This document shows positions 1 to 11,154 of a stretch of DNA of 64,000 nt, in pieces. Under the pieces are notes generated by a model. It was not told the origin of the DNA and did not search any database. It saw only the letters and a list, made by a program, of their open reading frames with translations. The stretch is from Pycnopodia helianthoides (Eukaryota > Echinodermata > Asteroidea > Forcipulatida > Asteriidae). How positions within the stretch are numbered: the stretch's first letter is position 1; each line of letters starts with the position of its first letter. The position numbers were made by a program, and so were the translations under genes. The stretch is from assembly GCA_032158295.1 (NCBI GenBank), contig CM063245.1, positions 8,666,700 through 8,730,699 on the forward strand, in the 5' to 3' direction.

Positions 1-227
1 ACACACACGAAGTTGTGTGCTTTCAGATGCTTGATTTCGAGACCTCACGCGTGAGGTCTCAAAATCAATTCAAGAAATTACTTCTTTCTCAAAAACTACG
101 TTACTTCAGAGGGAGCCGTTTCTCACAATGTTTTATACTATCAACAGCTCTCCATTGCTCGTTACCAAGTAAGTTTTTATGCTAACAATTATTTTGAGTA
201 ATTACCAATAGTGTCCAGTGCCTTTAA
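1..227 (-). mobile_element. MITE family 2, partial copy cut by the window start
   Basis: This is the inverted copy of the complete element at 8303-8690. It has the same palindromic centre (GAGACCTCACGCGTGAGGTCTC, here 39-60 with its flanks), the same run through the Ser-like 'CTCCATTGCTCGTTACCAAG' block, and the terminal motif AATAGTGTCCAGTGCCTTTAA. The element ends in TTAA at 224-227, consistent with a TTAA target site. No coding capacity is visible, so it is a non-autonomous element. Confidence 0.7.
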
Positions 228-1170
228 GAGGACAAGGTCATTTTCATTTTGAAGAGGCCACTTCCATTGGAAAATCTTAAAGCCTATGGGAAACTTTTGA
301 AGGGGCACCAAGGCCAAGACCAGGGCAACAGAGGCCATGGCTCCATGTAATTTCAGGCAGGCCTGTAACTATAATCATGTGCCCAATGCAGTAAGGTCAA
401 AAAAATGTTCTAACACAAGCTCAGTGGTTTGATGGTAAGACACCTGCTCTAAAAACATGTAAAGTGGTGGGGGTCGTGGAATCCCAGATAGATTAGTATG
501 CCTGTGGAAGGTTATCCACAGGACTTGAGAAAAGACAGAGTATACACAGCTTATCACACAATATATGTTTAGGGTAAAACCAAAGCTAGTATTAATACAC
601 ATATTTTTTGATTTTTTTTAAATGAAATATCGCCTTACTCACAAGGCCGGACGGTCACTTTAACCCTTCGAGTGCCGCCAACGTTCTGAAACGTCAAACT
701 GAGTATCCATCCACAGGCCGCCAACGTTCCCATACGTTCTACTACTCGACCCCCAAAAAATATATAATTGCCCTCTGGATAAAGAAATGGCAAAACACGA
801 CCGGCACGGAACCCTTCGAGCGCCGCCAACGTTCTGAAACGTCATACTGAATCTCAATCCACAGGCCGCCAACGTTCCCTTACGTTCTACTACTCGACAT
901 AAAAAATTATCATTATTTTTTTTTTTTAAATGGCCGGCCTGTGGATACAGAATTAATAAAACGAGGCGGCACTGTAAGGGTTAAGCGAAGGACTACACTT
1001 AACCCAAATCAACTGTCACCAGAGGCATGTTGCCATCTACTCCTGGGGCTGAAACAGGGTTACCCCCCTTCACAGTCTGTAAGGATGTAGGCATGGGTAT
1101 CATCCACTAGGAGCCTGGCTGGTAGAGCAGAATGCACTACCTTCCCAACTTTTTTACGAAGCAACTATGG
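228..1170. other. No gene seen; intergenic or TXNDC11 intron with a short direct repeat
   Basis: No exon with splice sites or recognisable protein was found. The stretch holds the direct repeat described at 664-898, a poly-T run near 916, and otherwise unremarkable AT-rich sequence. It may belong to an intron of the TXNDC11-like gene, whose upstream exons must lie before the window. Confidence 0.5.
664..898. repeat. Two direct copies of a ~90 bp unit with nested GCCGCCAACGTT motifs
   Basis: Units at about 664-752 and 810-898 share CCTTCGAG.GCCGCCAACGTTCTGAAACGTCA and, ~45 bp on, CCACAGGCCGCCAACGTTCC followed by TACGTTCTACTACTCGAC. Each unit therefore contains two GCCGCCAACGTTC blocks. I do not recognise the family. 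It could be part of a larger dispersed element. Confidence 0.6.
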
Positions 1171-1257
1171 TTAAGTGCCTTGCTCAAGGGCACAAGTGTC
1201 ATGACCGGGATTCGAACCCACACTCTGGTGAACTAGACCGCTCGGCCATGACACACC
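1171..1257 (-). mobile_element. tRNA-derived SINE fragment
   Basis: Read on the minus strand, it has a box-A-like TGGCCGAGCGGTCTAG and a box-B GGTTCGAATCC at the usual tRNA spacing. These are followed by the tail-side block CTTGTGCCCTTGAGCAAGG common in metazoan SINEs. A related 3' block lies at about 10875-10915 (+) and a decayed relative at 45540-45600. The spacing and lack of a clean cloverleaf argue for a SINE and against a functional tRNA. Confidence 0.65.
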
Positions 1258-1763
1258 ACAAAGTACAAAGCTTTGTACATATTTTAAAGTGTGAGGGGTT
1301 TGGATACAATCAAGTACTTGTATGGTTTTTCTGAGCTCATTGAATAACTTCCATTTATGGTTTACTATGGATATTATCAGTCATAAAGCTATGTATCACA
1401 TTGCCTACTAAAGTCTACCAAAACTATTATACAAATATTGGATGCGTATGAGTACAATATAGCAGAATATAACTAAGAGGTGAAATCTAGAATGTGCCAT
1501 GTCACGAAGCAATCATCACAAAGCATCCCAAGTGTCCTATATTTATCAATATAGGACACCTATATTAAATTTAGGAGTGTCTGAACAGTATGTACATGTA
1601 CAGTACATGACAAATAAAGTGAGACATGTGATGCGTGTTCCACCAATCAATTGACAAGGATCTATAAGTGCAGTATACACAGGTAGAGCAATATCCAAGA
1701 ACCACAAGATTTAATAAACCCCCACAAAATAACAGAAATATCTTTCCTTTTCTCCATTTTCAG

Positions 1764-4462
1764 GCAGAGCAGCAACATTTCCTAAATGAGGCTGTTACAA
1801 TTGCAGCAATAAAGCATTTTTTATTTAATTACACAATGTCCAATTTGACGAGACATCTACGCTCGTCTAGACACAGCAAGCCGAGTTTGTGTGGTCAGAC
1901 ATCCAGCATCTGTGTCCAGGAAGTCGTTTCCTCTACATTTGCGGAGTTGGTGTTGGATAATGAAAAAGTGAGTATGTTTATCAGGGTTGGTGTAACCCCG
2001 AGCTGGGACCAAAACTTACATTGTACTGCAGGTCCGAGGCCAGGGATTTTAGCATCGGGCCGGTAAAGTTACTACTACACAAGTCCGGTGGTCTTGTTCC
2101 AGGCCTGATGCGTCATGGAGGCAAAGGAGGCAATTGCCTCCATTGCCTCTGGTCATTGCCTTGGTGCTCTTTGAAATGTTCCAATAGTAATTCACAAATT
2201 CCTCATAGAGGTGCCCTTTCTTTACAAAGGAGAAAATGCCTTGCTCTTTCAAGAACGAAGCATCCGGCCTGATGTTCAAATGCTGACTTTGATTCTGATA
2301 AATATCTTTCAGTTTTGTTGAGTATTGAAGTATTACTCATACATATAGGTCTTCTTTTAGTGCTTGTGCATATAAAAACAGTTTAAATGTGAAACTGTGT
2401 AGATGGTTTTTCCTCATTTTTGATTCTGGTCTTGTAACAAATTTTCTGTTAGTACGGCAACAATTTTGAGCTACAAGCCCTGTTGATTTTAGATTTTCCC
2501 CCTAATTTTGAGGTCTGCGGAGTAAAGTGAACTTTTCATGCCATGCACCATGTACATGATGTAATTGCATCGCACCAATCAGTCAGCCCTACTGTTTCCC
2601 CATTGGTTACCCAATACCTGAGATATAGTTTGACTTCCGACTGCCCCCCCCCCTCCCCCTGAACAAAGATAACGACAAAATGGGGAAACCGACATTAGGG
2701 CTAGATGGCTCAGTTGGTCCGGAAGTTGGTGTTCAAATCCTGCTGTAATCAACCTTTTTTTGTTCAACCCAAAATTAAAGGAACATTACAGAATTGGTAA
2801 GAAAAAAACTTGTAAAATATACTTTTTGATCACAGATTTACATCAAACTTACATGGTCTAATGATGATGATAGTAGAAAACATCCCTTGAAATATTTCTG
2901 TCTGAAATGCCATATTTGATGAGAAATGAATAAGACTAATTTTCCGATTGGAGTTTATCGCTCAGTGAGCGTTTTATTCATTTGTTGAATCTATATGATT
3001 TCATGCAAATGTGTAATCGGTTTTTCACTCTTCTTGTGATCCAAATGGCCGATCGATCTCAAACTTCAACAGGTTTGTCAGTTTATGTATATGGTGGATT
3101 ACATAAAGTGCTTACACTGCCAGCAACTGTTTTGTTAGCAAAAACCAGTTCTGTAATGTTCCTTTAAGTTTTTATATCAATGACATTGATAGGCAATGGA
3201 GGCAACCCCGGTGATTGCCTTGGTGCCCCTTGAAATGTTCCAGTAGAAATTAAAATTTCCCTAAAAGAGGCACCATGTACTACTGAAGGAACTGCCTTGC
3301 CCTAGATTAAAGCATCAGGGCTGCATAATATTTAAAGTTTTAAAGTTTTGGTAATTTGAATTGATTTGGTGAATTGATTTCTTTCCAGGATGTGTTGTTA
3401 TTGTACTATGCACCATGGTGCGGCTTCTGCAAGAGAATGCATCATCTGTACCTCACACTGGCCAAAGTCTTCCAGAAATCATCCAATCTTTTAATCGCAA
3501 GGTAAACATTTCAGTTGAAAAGAAACAAAGCATTTTTTTTTTTTTTTTTGTACAGCAAAGGTATCACAAATAAACTAGCAACATCTGCAGAAGAAATCAT
3601 TTCTGAATAGGGTGTGTGCAACATTGGTAAGATTGAAAATATATCAAATGTTCACAGATTTACACATCTTTGGTATAAAGATGTTCATGGTTTGACCTTG
3701 TGAGCCCAAAACCTGATGTTTGTAAACAGTGAAAACATACAATGGGATTTTTCACTATTTTCTCATGACTCCAATGACCAATTGTGAGCTTAAGGTTGAC
3801 AGGTTTGTTAAATTCCTGTGTATAGCGGGTCACACAAAGTGCGGATACCGGTCTTGTTTCTAGAGTGGTTAAGAATAGTCCGTAATTGGAATAAACAATT
3901 GTTTCATTTAGAAACGTTTCTCAAATTGAAGTGTTTTTGAATCCCTCTCTCTAAAACCACACATGAAGGGAATTGTTTCTCAAAATGTTATACATTATCA
4001 ACAGCTGCAGTGCTTCTTACTAGGGCCCAATTTCATAGAGCTGCTAAGCACAACAATTTGCTTAGCATGAAATTTCTTCATTGATAAAAACAGGATTACC
4101 AAACAAATTTCCACATGATTTTCAGGATAAGCAAACAACAGCTGACTACCAGTAACAAGCAATATGCAACACATGGAAATATGGTCGTTCATTTTTGGAG
4201 TAATTACCAAAGGTGCACCTTCCCTTTCAAGATTAAATTTTATTTCATGATTTGATTTGATATCAATCTTTTTATTTCCTTGGCCAGAATTGATGGCGAT
4301 GCCAATGATCTTCCGTGGCATCTGACCCATACCTCCTACCCAGCTCTGCTCATGTTTCCTGCGGGCAGAAAAGACAGAAGCCAGAGGTTCCCCACCTCCA
4401 CCACACTCAATCTCCCCAATATGATCAAGTTTGTGCTTCAACATACCACTCTACTTCCATAA
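1764..4462 (+). CDS. TXNDC11: TXNDC11-like thioredoxin-domain protein, three 3' exons (5' part outside window)
   Basis: Exons are 1764-1967, 3389-3501 and 4288-4462, all with GT/AG borders. The first join is phase 0 and the second is phase 2. The middle exon encodes DVLLLYYAPWCGFCKRM, a thioredoxin active site with C-G-F-C. The next exon starts RIDGDANDLPWHL and ends with a leucine-rich NLPNMIKFVLQHTTLLP before TAA. This order and wording match the last thioredoxin domain of TXNDC11 (EFP1), an ER protein linked to DUOX maturation and ER-associated degradation. The first exon gives the linker ahead of that domain. Vertebrate TXNDC11 continues with a long coiled-coil tail; here the frame stops at 4460-4462 and no coil was found downstream, so the gene is a short form, a truncated copy or alternatively spliced. 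The exact acceptor of exon 1764 is less certain, since a second AG lies 4 nt downstream. The introns carry MITEs. Confidence 0.85.
2680..2772 (+). mobile_element. tRNA-related repeat fragment
   Basis: It contains AGGGCTAGATGGCTCAGTTGG (box-A-like), GGTGTTCAAATCC (box-B-like) and the tail TTTTTGTTCAACCC. The same modules form both arms of the foldback at 7101-7424. The copy lies in a TXNDC11 intron next to a C-rich run at 2644-2658. Confidence 0.5.
2775..3167. mobile_element. MITE family 1 (TTAA target), full-length copy in a TXNDC11 intron
   Basis: Terminal inverted repeats begin AAAGGAACATTACAGAATTGG and end with the complement, with TTAA at each border. It is about 390 bp with no coding capacity. 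Four more copies lie at 13987, 29289, 34881 and 60151. The internal sequence includes the hairpin-forming TTTATCGCTCAGTGAGCG. TTAA borders fit a piggyBac-type origin. Confidence 0.85.
4023..4140 (+). mobile_element. MITE family 4, partial copy
   Basis: It begins GGGCCCAATTTCATAGAGC and continues with the GCTAAGCACAACAA block found in the full copy at 10519-10710. The right terminal repeat is not evident. The copy lies in the last TXNDC11 intron. A decayed family-2-like stretch precedes it (about 3600-4020). Confidence 0.6.
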
Positions 4463-5599
4463 AGCCAAGTCAGTACCCAACCATTTATTCCTGCACTTCC
4501 ATCTCCACGTTTCTTTCACCGTAAAAGTATTTTCTTTACAGGCATGCAATTTTCAGCTGATTTCCTCATTTTTTGGTTGTGCCATTGAAAACTAAACAAC
4601 TCAGTACAAAGTCTTGCTGTGCCTCAAACTTTCCTCTCAATTTTGGGGGGGGGCAAACTTCCGTTGCATGCCTGATTTTATTTATACACCAATTTTCAGT
4701 TCTGGTCTGGAGACCCACCTCTGTATCCAGACCAGATCTGTCCTTGTTTCAGCACCTACAGTCTTCGTCCCTGACTTAGTTTTTCAAACTGTTTGGGGGA
4801 AAATTATTCTTTATATATGTTAGTAGCACTGGTTTTTAACCATACCACTTCGTTAGTTTATAAAGTGAACCCAGGGCGGGGCCAGATTGATGTTCTGACC
4901 TGACGGTCCATTAGGTTGATGTCTTTCATCTGGAAATCAAATGAATTGGCCATTGAACTTAAGAACCATTGGAGTAACGGTTATAACTTACTGTTTATGT
5001 TCAATAGCTCATTTGTCCAATGTCGAATCCGAGTTGTTGGAACAATTGGGAGTCAGAAAAATGCGCTGTAGGACTTGTTATTAAACATGTTTATAGAAAC
5101 AAAGGAAATATTGCCGGACTAATCAGCTGGTCATCGAAATATTGAGAGGACCCTCTCAGGTTTGGGTTTGCAAAGTAAATGATCACTTAAAAAGAAGAAA
5201 TGGTTCAAGAAACGTTCATTTGAGTGAGTAGAATCACGTAAATGTGTAGCCTTGTCCAAGGCTGTCTTACTACTTTGAGGCCAGCTTGGGTCTGCTGCCG
5301 GAATTACGGCTTCCTCCCCAGCCCCCTCCCATCCCTAATGCGGTGACACGGCACTGACTGTGCACAAGTTCCATATTCCGCTGAACTGAACTTAGTAAGT
5401 CTAGTGCCTGATATACGTGCACCTTGCCAAACAGCAGCACTACACCACATTCCTGAGTCCCCAGTCTGCTGTCTGAAGCTGTGTGTGCTGTCTGTATTTT
5501 ACCAGTTTTGATGCGGAAGTTACTTATGTTAAGTTTCCTAGAAACCAACAAACAGTGTGTTCTCATTGGTTTAGCCTAACTTGGTTTCAAATTTCAATC
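4463..5599. other. No gene seen downstream of the TXNDC11-like stop
   Basis: I looked for the expected C-terminal coiled-coil coding sequence of TXNDC11 and did not find a convincing exon. The open frames here are short and lack splice-site support. A G-run sits at 4645-4655. Confidence 0.5.
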
Positions 5600-5995
5600 A
5601 GTTTTCAGATATCATTCATTAATATTAGTTTCACAAATTGATTGAACATAATGAAGAAAAAACATTTTAAATTCAATCTGCAAGTGCCTTCCTTTGGTTA
5701 TTATTTTTGTTATAAGCACATAGAAATGTTTGCTCTGACATAAATTCACATACTTCCATGTTTTTTTTCCTCACTTTTTACATAAATACAAATATACCTG
5801 TAGCATTTAATTGTTTTATTTGCCACCCAATAAGCTACAGTCGATTAATAGATGGAGTGTTTATAACTCGCAAAGTATTTTCTAATCAGCTTTGTCATAT
5901 TCGAGTTAAATTTGATTGTCTGGTACACTGACTTGCTTGGTCATAAGTAAACACTAAATTTTGAATTCTCCAAGCTTTTGCATAGCAGCTGCCTG
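5600..5995 (+). repeat. Duplicated ~390 bp block, copy 1 (partner 10050-10430)
   Basis: Both copies contain AATCTGCAAGTGCCTTCC, CAAATATACCTGTAGCATTTAA, CCACCCAATAAGCTACAG, GAGTGTTTATAACTCGCAAAG and GCATAGCAGCTGCCTGAT in the same order and orientation. They differ by scattered substitutions and small indels. No protein or TIR is visible, so this is a direct duplication or a dispersed repeat of unknown type. Confidence 0.75.
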
Positions 5996-5999
5996 ATGT

Positions 6000-6775
6000 G
6001 TAAGGGCATGCACAACATTGGTCAAGATTGAAACCCTAAATATTCACCCATTTGCATGTACATGTAACTTACATGGCATCGTTTTCCCTGAACAGTGGTC
6101 CGCTGGCCAAATACCAGTTAACCCTCCTACTGTCCGTGACTCTTGGCAACATTTTCCAGTGAGTTGACCAACCATTTGAAACCATTCGACTGCCAAGGTT
6201 GTGTACTGTGGCACAACTGTACACAGAACTAACTGTGTACTGTGTACATGCATTCCCTCATGGTATCATATTTCAAGCTGGCATAGTTTATCTATCATTC
6301 AAAACCACTTGAATGGTATTGAATGGTCAGACAGCAAGAGGTTAAAACACCTGAGGACCAGTCAAAATTCTTTGCAAGTGGTCCACCTGGCTAGTTCAGT
6401 GTTAAAAAGCATCCCAATTAATATGAAGTATAGACAAGTGAAAAAGGTGGAGCACTAGTGAAATAACAAGCTAACTGGTCCGGTTGGTTAGTCACTGAAA
6501 AAGTTAAGGGTAAACCCTGTATGGTGTAAAGATGGTCATGGTGGAAAACTGCCTCTCAAATATTGTTGCCCAAACTGCTACAGTTTTTGAGAAATGAGTA
6601 AAGCATATTTTGGTCTCACAAGTTGAAAATTTAATGTATAAATACAGTGTTTAAACAGTGGTGGGGTTTTTCACTATTTTCTTGTGACTCTGTTAACCGA
6701 TTTACCTTAAACTTTCACAGGTTTGTTATTTCATGTATATGTTGCTATACTGGTCTTTGACAATTACCAATAATG
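6000..6775. mobile_element. Decayed MITE-family-2-like sequence with internal repeats
   Basis: It carries TTTTTCACTATTTTCTTGTGAC, AAACTTTCACAGGTTTGTTA and a right end CTGGTCTTTGACAATTACCAA, all modules of the full element at 8303-8690. Palindromic GTGTACTGTG motifs occur near 6200-6250. Boundaries are unclear and no coding exon is visible. Confidence 0.45.
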
Positions 6776-7100
6776 CCAACAGGCTTTAAAACCGTTGTGC
6801 CATGCAAGCCCTTGAAAGTTTGATGGGAAGGTGTTACCAGGTTTGTTTGTGTAACAATGGACAAGTTTGTCCTGGACCAAGTGATGTACATGTATAGCAA
6901 CGATCTGTCTTGTCTGAGGAATTTATAAGTTCCCTTATGACTAAACAAGTCATTATTAAAGTTTAAATAGACCAATAAATGGTCAAATACTATGACTGTA
7001 AATGAGGGTTCACCAAGCTCAGTATTTAATAGGCTATCAACTTCTACCAAAAAGGTTTGATAAAGTGATAAAGCACAAGGGAAACTGACGCAAAAAACAA

Positions 7101-7424
7101 TTTGGGTTGAACAAAGAAAAAATTGACTAGAGCGAGATTTGAACCTGCAACTTCCGGATTAACGTGCCAGTGCTCTACCAACTAAGCTACATGTATCAAG
7201 CCCTATTGTTGGCGGTCTCCCTATTTTGTCAATATCTTTGTTTGGGGTGCCAAGTTAGTTAGTCAGTGAGTGGCTTCTGACTGGCACCCCTGAACAAAGA
7301 TATTGACAACATAGGTAGACCGCCAACATTAAATAGTTGGTAGAGCGCCAGCATGTTAATCTGGAGGTCGCAGGTTCAATTCCCGCTTCGGTCAATATTT
7401 CCTTGTTTAACCCAAAACAGTTTT
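7101..7424. mobile_element. Foldback element with tRNA-related arms
   Basis: The left arm (about 7101-7252) and right arm (about 7280-7424) are inverted copies. Each holds GGTTGAACAAAG or its complement, a box-B-like CAGGTTCAA, a box-A-like TAGTTGGTAGAGC and GGCGGTCTCCCTAT or its complement. Fewer than 30 bp separate the arms. The tRNA-like part is imperfect and duplicated head to head, so it is a repeat and not a working tRNA gene. Confidence 0.7.
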
Positions 7425-8302
7425 ATAACGCAATGTAACAGGCAATTCAAGTAAATGACTGTTTAATACCATGCAATTATAACAAGTTTCCTGTTTACCA
7501 GTTTGTGTAATATTGAGTGGCACTGCCAAACACCAAGTCCAAGGATGGTCCACAGTTAAAACAATTTCGCTTATATTGAATTAAACCACACAAAATGAGT
7601 CAGTTATGGGATGTAGTTTGGCATACATGTAAGTTCGGACTGCAAACACCAGCATACTTGCAAATATAATTCCACAGATTATTGATTGCAGGAGTGGGAT
7701 CCTTTTTTATGGCTGAAGTCACTCATACAGGTTGAACCCAGTCAAATTAGCTAGAAATCTGACTTCTACCTGCTTGAAAAAACTTGAAAAAAAATTGCAG
7801 CATTCTTTTTTGACCAGTGTGTACAGTAGGGGCATGTGATCATTATCCAAATTAGGTATCTAATAATTACAAAACATTGTGTACTTACAGTCTCATGCTG
7901 TGCGTTGGTTCTACCCTGGGCCTCAAGGGTTTTTCTTCAGGCCCTAAAGTTTTCCTCTCTCTAGAAAAATCAAACACTTGCAGGGATTAGTTGCCCCTGG
8001 AAATGAGGCTTAGGTACACAAACACTTTCATGTAGGCCTACAGGTTTTAAAAAAAATTAAATAAACTGCAGACCGAATTTCACGCAAGCCTGCTCTTAAC
8101 CTTTTTTCAGTATCCCATTGGGCTAGTTACAAGTAAACTGTGCTTTTTACTTGCCTGCAGGAAGTTTTAACTCACCGAGCTTTTAAACAAGTACATTGTG
8201 TACATGTGTAACTTTCCTATGTATCAATGGTAGCGATAGCTACTGGGTTTGTTGGTGAAATAGAGTTACATTCACACACACAAAAGACAAATCTGAATGT
8301 AC
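7425..8302. other. No gene seen
   Basis: AT-rich intergenic sequence with stop codons in all frames. No splice-bounded exon, RNA gene or clear repeat was recognised. Confidence 0.5.
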
Positions 8303-8690
8303 TTAAAGGCACTGGACACTATTGGCAATTACTCAAAATAATTGTTAGCATTAAAAACTTACTTGGTAACGAGCAATGGAGAGCTGTTGGTAGTATAAAA
8401 CATTGTGAGAAACGGCTCCCTCTGAAGTAACTTAGTTTTTGAGAAAGAAGTAATTCTCAGTAAAATGTTTGAATTGATTTCGAGACCTCACGCGTGAGGT
8501 CTCGAAATCAAGCATCTGAATGCACACAACTTCGTGTGACAAGGGTGTACTTTCTTCCATTATTATCTCTCAACTTCGAAGACCAATTGAGTTCAAATTT
8601 TCACAGGTTTGTTATTTTGTGCATATGTTGAGATACACCAAGTGAGAAGACTGGTCTTTGACAATTACCAAAGGTGTCCAGTGTCTTTTA
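8303..8690 (+). mobile_element. MITE family 2, full copy
   Basis: The left end is TTAAAGGCACTGGACAC and the right end GGTGTCCAGTGTCTTTTA, giving imperfect terminal inverted repeats that extend into AATTAC/GTAATT. The centre carries a perfect palindrome TTTCGAGACCTCACG/CGTGAGGTCTCGAAA at 8480-8509. A second copy in reverse orientation opens the window. Non-coding. Confidence 0.8.
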
Positions 8691-8700
8691 CAGGTGGATT

Positions 8701-8894
8701 GCACATTTAGCAGTGACTCTGACCTGTGACCTTTGATGGGTATAATGACCCTGGAAACGGGGCCCTTAAAAAAACGAGTCATGTAGATTTGTTGTATATT
8801 GGTTCAGATGTAAGAAAAACAATGATTTAAAATAAATTTCCAGGGTCATATACCCATCAAAGGTCACAGGTCAGAGTACGCTGCTAAAATGTGC
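8701..8894. mobile_element. Long inverted-repeat element whose arms each hold a DR1 motif
   Basis: Arms 8701-8756 and 8838-8894 are near-perfect inverted copies separated by about 80 bp. Each arm contains AGGTCACAGGTCA or its complement (8720-8732 and 8861-8873), a perfect direct repeat of AGGTCA spaced by one base. Part of the spacer (GGTTCAGATGTAAGAAAAA) recurs at about 9167-9188. It is a probable MITE of its own family. Confidence 0.65.
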
Positions 8895-10049
8895 ATCTTC
8901 CTATGCTAGTTGAAATGTAATTTTTGCTTTCCCGCCGACAATGTACATTAGACAATGTACACTGGGCTAGTGTTACGAGGAAGCCCTGTGGTAGAGCTGC
9001 TTACTGCAATATTATACAGCTCCCCAAAATGCACAAAATTCCTTGGGTTGTACATTGTACATTTCAGCAAAGATCTTTAGCAGTAAACTGCACAATATTA
9101 TGAAATTTGGAGTGGGGTTTGTCGGAATTTACATTTCAAATACTTGACATGTATTTGTTGTTGTATAATGGTTCAGATGTAAGAAAAATATTTGACGACA
9201 AAATGCATTGTAATATCAGTAATTTCTTTACTCATTTTGTTTTATGTCACAATGTAAATTCTTTATTATATATTACTTTATGCAACAGATTCGTCACACT
9301 ATACTTTGTCTTTTGTTGACAAAGTGAAATCCATGATCAGTGTCTGCAAAAAACAAATAATATATTTTTTATTAATAAAATACGATTGTAAATAAAAAAG
9401 TAATCCATTGTACTTGTATTCTAATTTATTAAATTAAAAACAAACTTGGAGTTGTTCTTGTCAAAAAAGTTGAGCTAATAAAAAGAATGACTTTCAAACA
9501 GACAATGTTTGAAGATGTTTCAAGACATGATTATAAAGAGTCTACCCCAAAAATTCTGACCCAAATAGATGCACCAACATAGCTCACCTCTATTCTGAGA
9601 ACAGTCACTTGGTGATCTGGTGCTTTTTTGAGGCTAAGTATGCCTCTCAAAGTGTGTTACACTATGTTACCCCCTTTTCAATCCAAGTTGTGTGTGTCCA
9701 ACCACTGATTGCTGGCTGATTGAACCACCTACTGCAGATGTTATGTCCATAACAACAGGCCAGTCTCAACAACAGTAAATTATTTATTGAAGCATTTTGT
9801 TTTTTACCATACATTTCTGAGTAATTGCATTGAACTGATAAATTGTAGCGCTTCTGACAAAGTTTGGCGACCCACCTGACACTTCGCCCTACCTGACACT
9901 TTTGTATTAACTTCCCTGAATCGGCTTACACTGAAAAAAAAATCATGTCAAATGAAAACTTACAATCTCGCCATAAAAATCTTTAAAAATATACTTTATT
10001 CTCCGTTATCCTAAATTAGTTTCTTATTACATGTTTGAGGGAGATAAGT
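8895..10049. other. No gene seen
   Basis: AT-rich sequence. The ~210 nt open frame from 9107 has no splice signals or recognisable protein. A fragment of the 8701-8894 element spacer recurs near 9167. Confidence 0.5.
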
Positions 10050-10430
10050 TTGAGACAGTCATTAATATAATTTCACAAATTTATTGAATATATGAAGAAA
10101 ATCTTTAAATTTTAATCTGCAAGTGCCTTCCTTTGGTTATTATTTTGGGTTTTTTTAAACGACATTTGAAATGTTTGCTCTGACATAAATCAACAATACT
10201 TCCATGTTTGTTTACACTTTTTACATGAACACAAATATACCTGTAGCATTTAACTGCTTTATGAGCCACCCAATAAGCTACAGCCTATTAATAGATCGAG
10301 TGTTTATAACTCGCAAAGTATTTCCCAATCAGCTGTCTCATGCCAGTTAAATTTGAATGTCTGATACACTGACTTTCTTGGTCATAAGTATAAACACAAA
10401 TTTGAATGCCGCATAGCAGCTGCCTGATAC
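10050..10430 (+). repeat. Duplicated ~390 bp block, copy 2 (partner 5600-5995)
   Basis: Same order of shared blocks as in copy 1, ending in GCATAGCAGCTGCCTGAT. Copy 2 lacks a few bases near its right end relative to copy 1 and has a longer T-run near 10145. Confidence 0.75.
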
Positions 10431-10518
10431 GGAAAGCAATTTTCGTGCTCACTATAGCAGACAAAAATTGCTTAAGCGTAAGCGAATTTTACAGGTTAGC
10501 AAGAAAATTAGGCAACCA

Positions 10519-10710
10519 GGGCCCAATTTCATAAAGCCTGTAAGCACAAACAAATGCTAAGCACAACAAATTTTGCTTACCAGAAACTGGCTACAAACCA
10601 ACATTCCATAAAGTTTACATTGTTGCGACTGGTACCCCACTCGTTTTTTGCTCAGCAAAGAAATGTGTTAAGCACTACTTTCTGCTAAACAGCTTTATGA
10701 AATTGGGCCC
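10519..10710. mobile_element. MITE family 4, full copy
   Basis: The terminal repeats GGGCCCAATTTCATAAAGC and GCTTTATGAAATTGGGCCC are exact complements. The length is 192 bp. The interior is built of GCTAAGCACAA, TTGCTTACCAGAAAC and TTTGCTCAGCAAAGAAAT. Other copies are at 4023, 56823 and 62781. Confidence 0.85.
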
Positions 10711-10874
10711 AGCTTGCGCGTTCACCATGTATTTGCATTCTTATGTCATTCATTTTCATACAGTAAGCACTGGAAGGTTAGCATGCCTTTTCGTTCGCTT
10801 ACGGTTAGCAGCGCTATTAAATGGAAACTCGCACAGTAAGCAGAAAATCAGCTGTTATGCAGCTCTATGAAGGC

Positions 10875-11060
10875 CCGGTCATGGCACTTGTGTCCTTGAG
10901 CAAGATACTTTACCAGAAATCCTTTGTCCATAATTGCTTTAGAGTCTCTTTTACTAGGATTGGTTGTGCAAAAAGAACCCAGAACACTTATCATGGAAGA
11001 GTAGGGGCTTACCCTGGTGTTTCTAGTTCACATAGCAAGCACCCTTGTTTACAGGTTTCC
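10875..11060 (+). mobile_element. SINE 3'-region fragment
   Basis: It begins GGCACTTGTGTCCTTGAGCAAG, the counterpart of the SINE block at 1171-1200, and continues through a GTTGTGCAAAAAGAACCC-type tail region. No tRNA-like head is visible, so it is a 5'-truncated copy. Confidence 0.5.
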
Positions 11061-11070
11061 TCAATCTTCC

Positions 11071-11154
11071 GAGCTGCAGTGATCAAGTTCACTGATGAGA
11101 GCTGCAGTGATCAAGTTCACTGATGAGAGCTGCAGTGATCAAGTTCACTGATGA
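11071..11154 (+). repeat. 28-bp tandem repeat, three identical units
   Basis: The unit is GAGCTGCAGTGATCAAG followed by TTCACTGATGA, repeated at 11071, 11099 and 11127 without a mismatch. It sits at the edge of the SINE-like fragment. Perfect identity implies recent expansion. Confidence 0.9.

Noticed and set aside
1171..1257. Leu/Ser-like tRNA on the minus strand
   Set aside because: A SINE-type tail follows directly and related fragments are scattered in the window.
7122..7395. Possible tRNA genes with A- and B-box-like motifs
   Set aside because: They are inverted copies in a foldback, with no clean acceptor stem or cloverleaf, and the same text occurs as a dispersed repeat at 2680.
11071..11154. 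CTGATGAG repeated three times, as in a hammerhead ribozyme core
   Set aside because: No GAAA core and no pairing stems at the required positions. The motif is simply part of a 28-bp tandem repeat.
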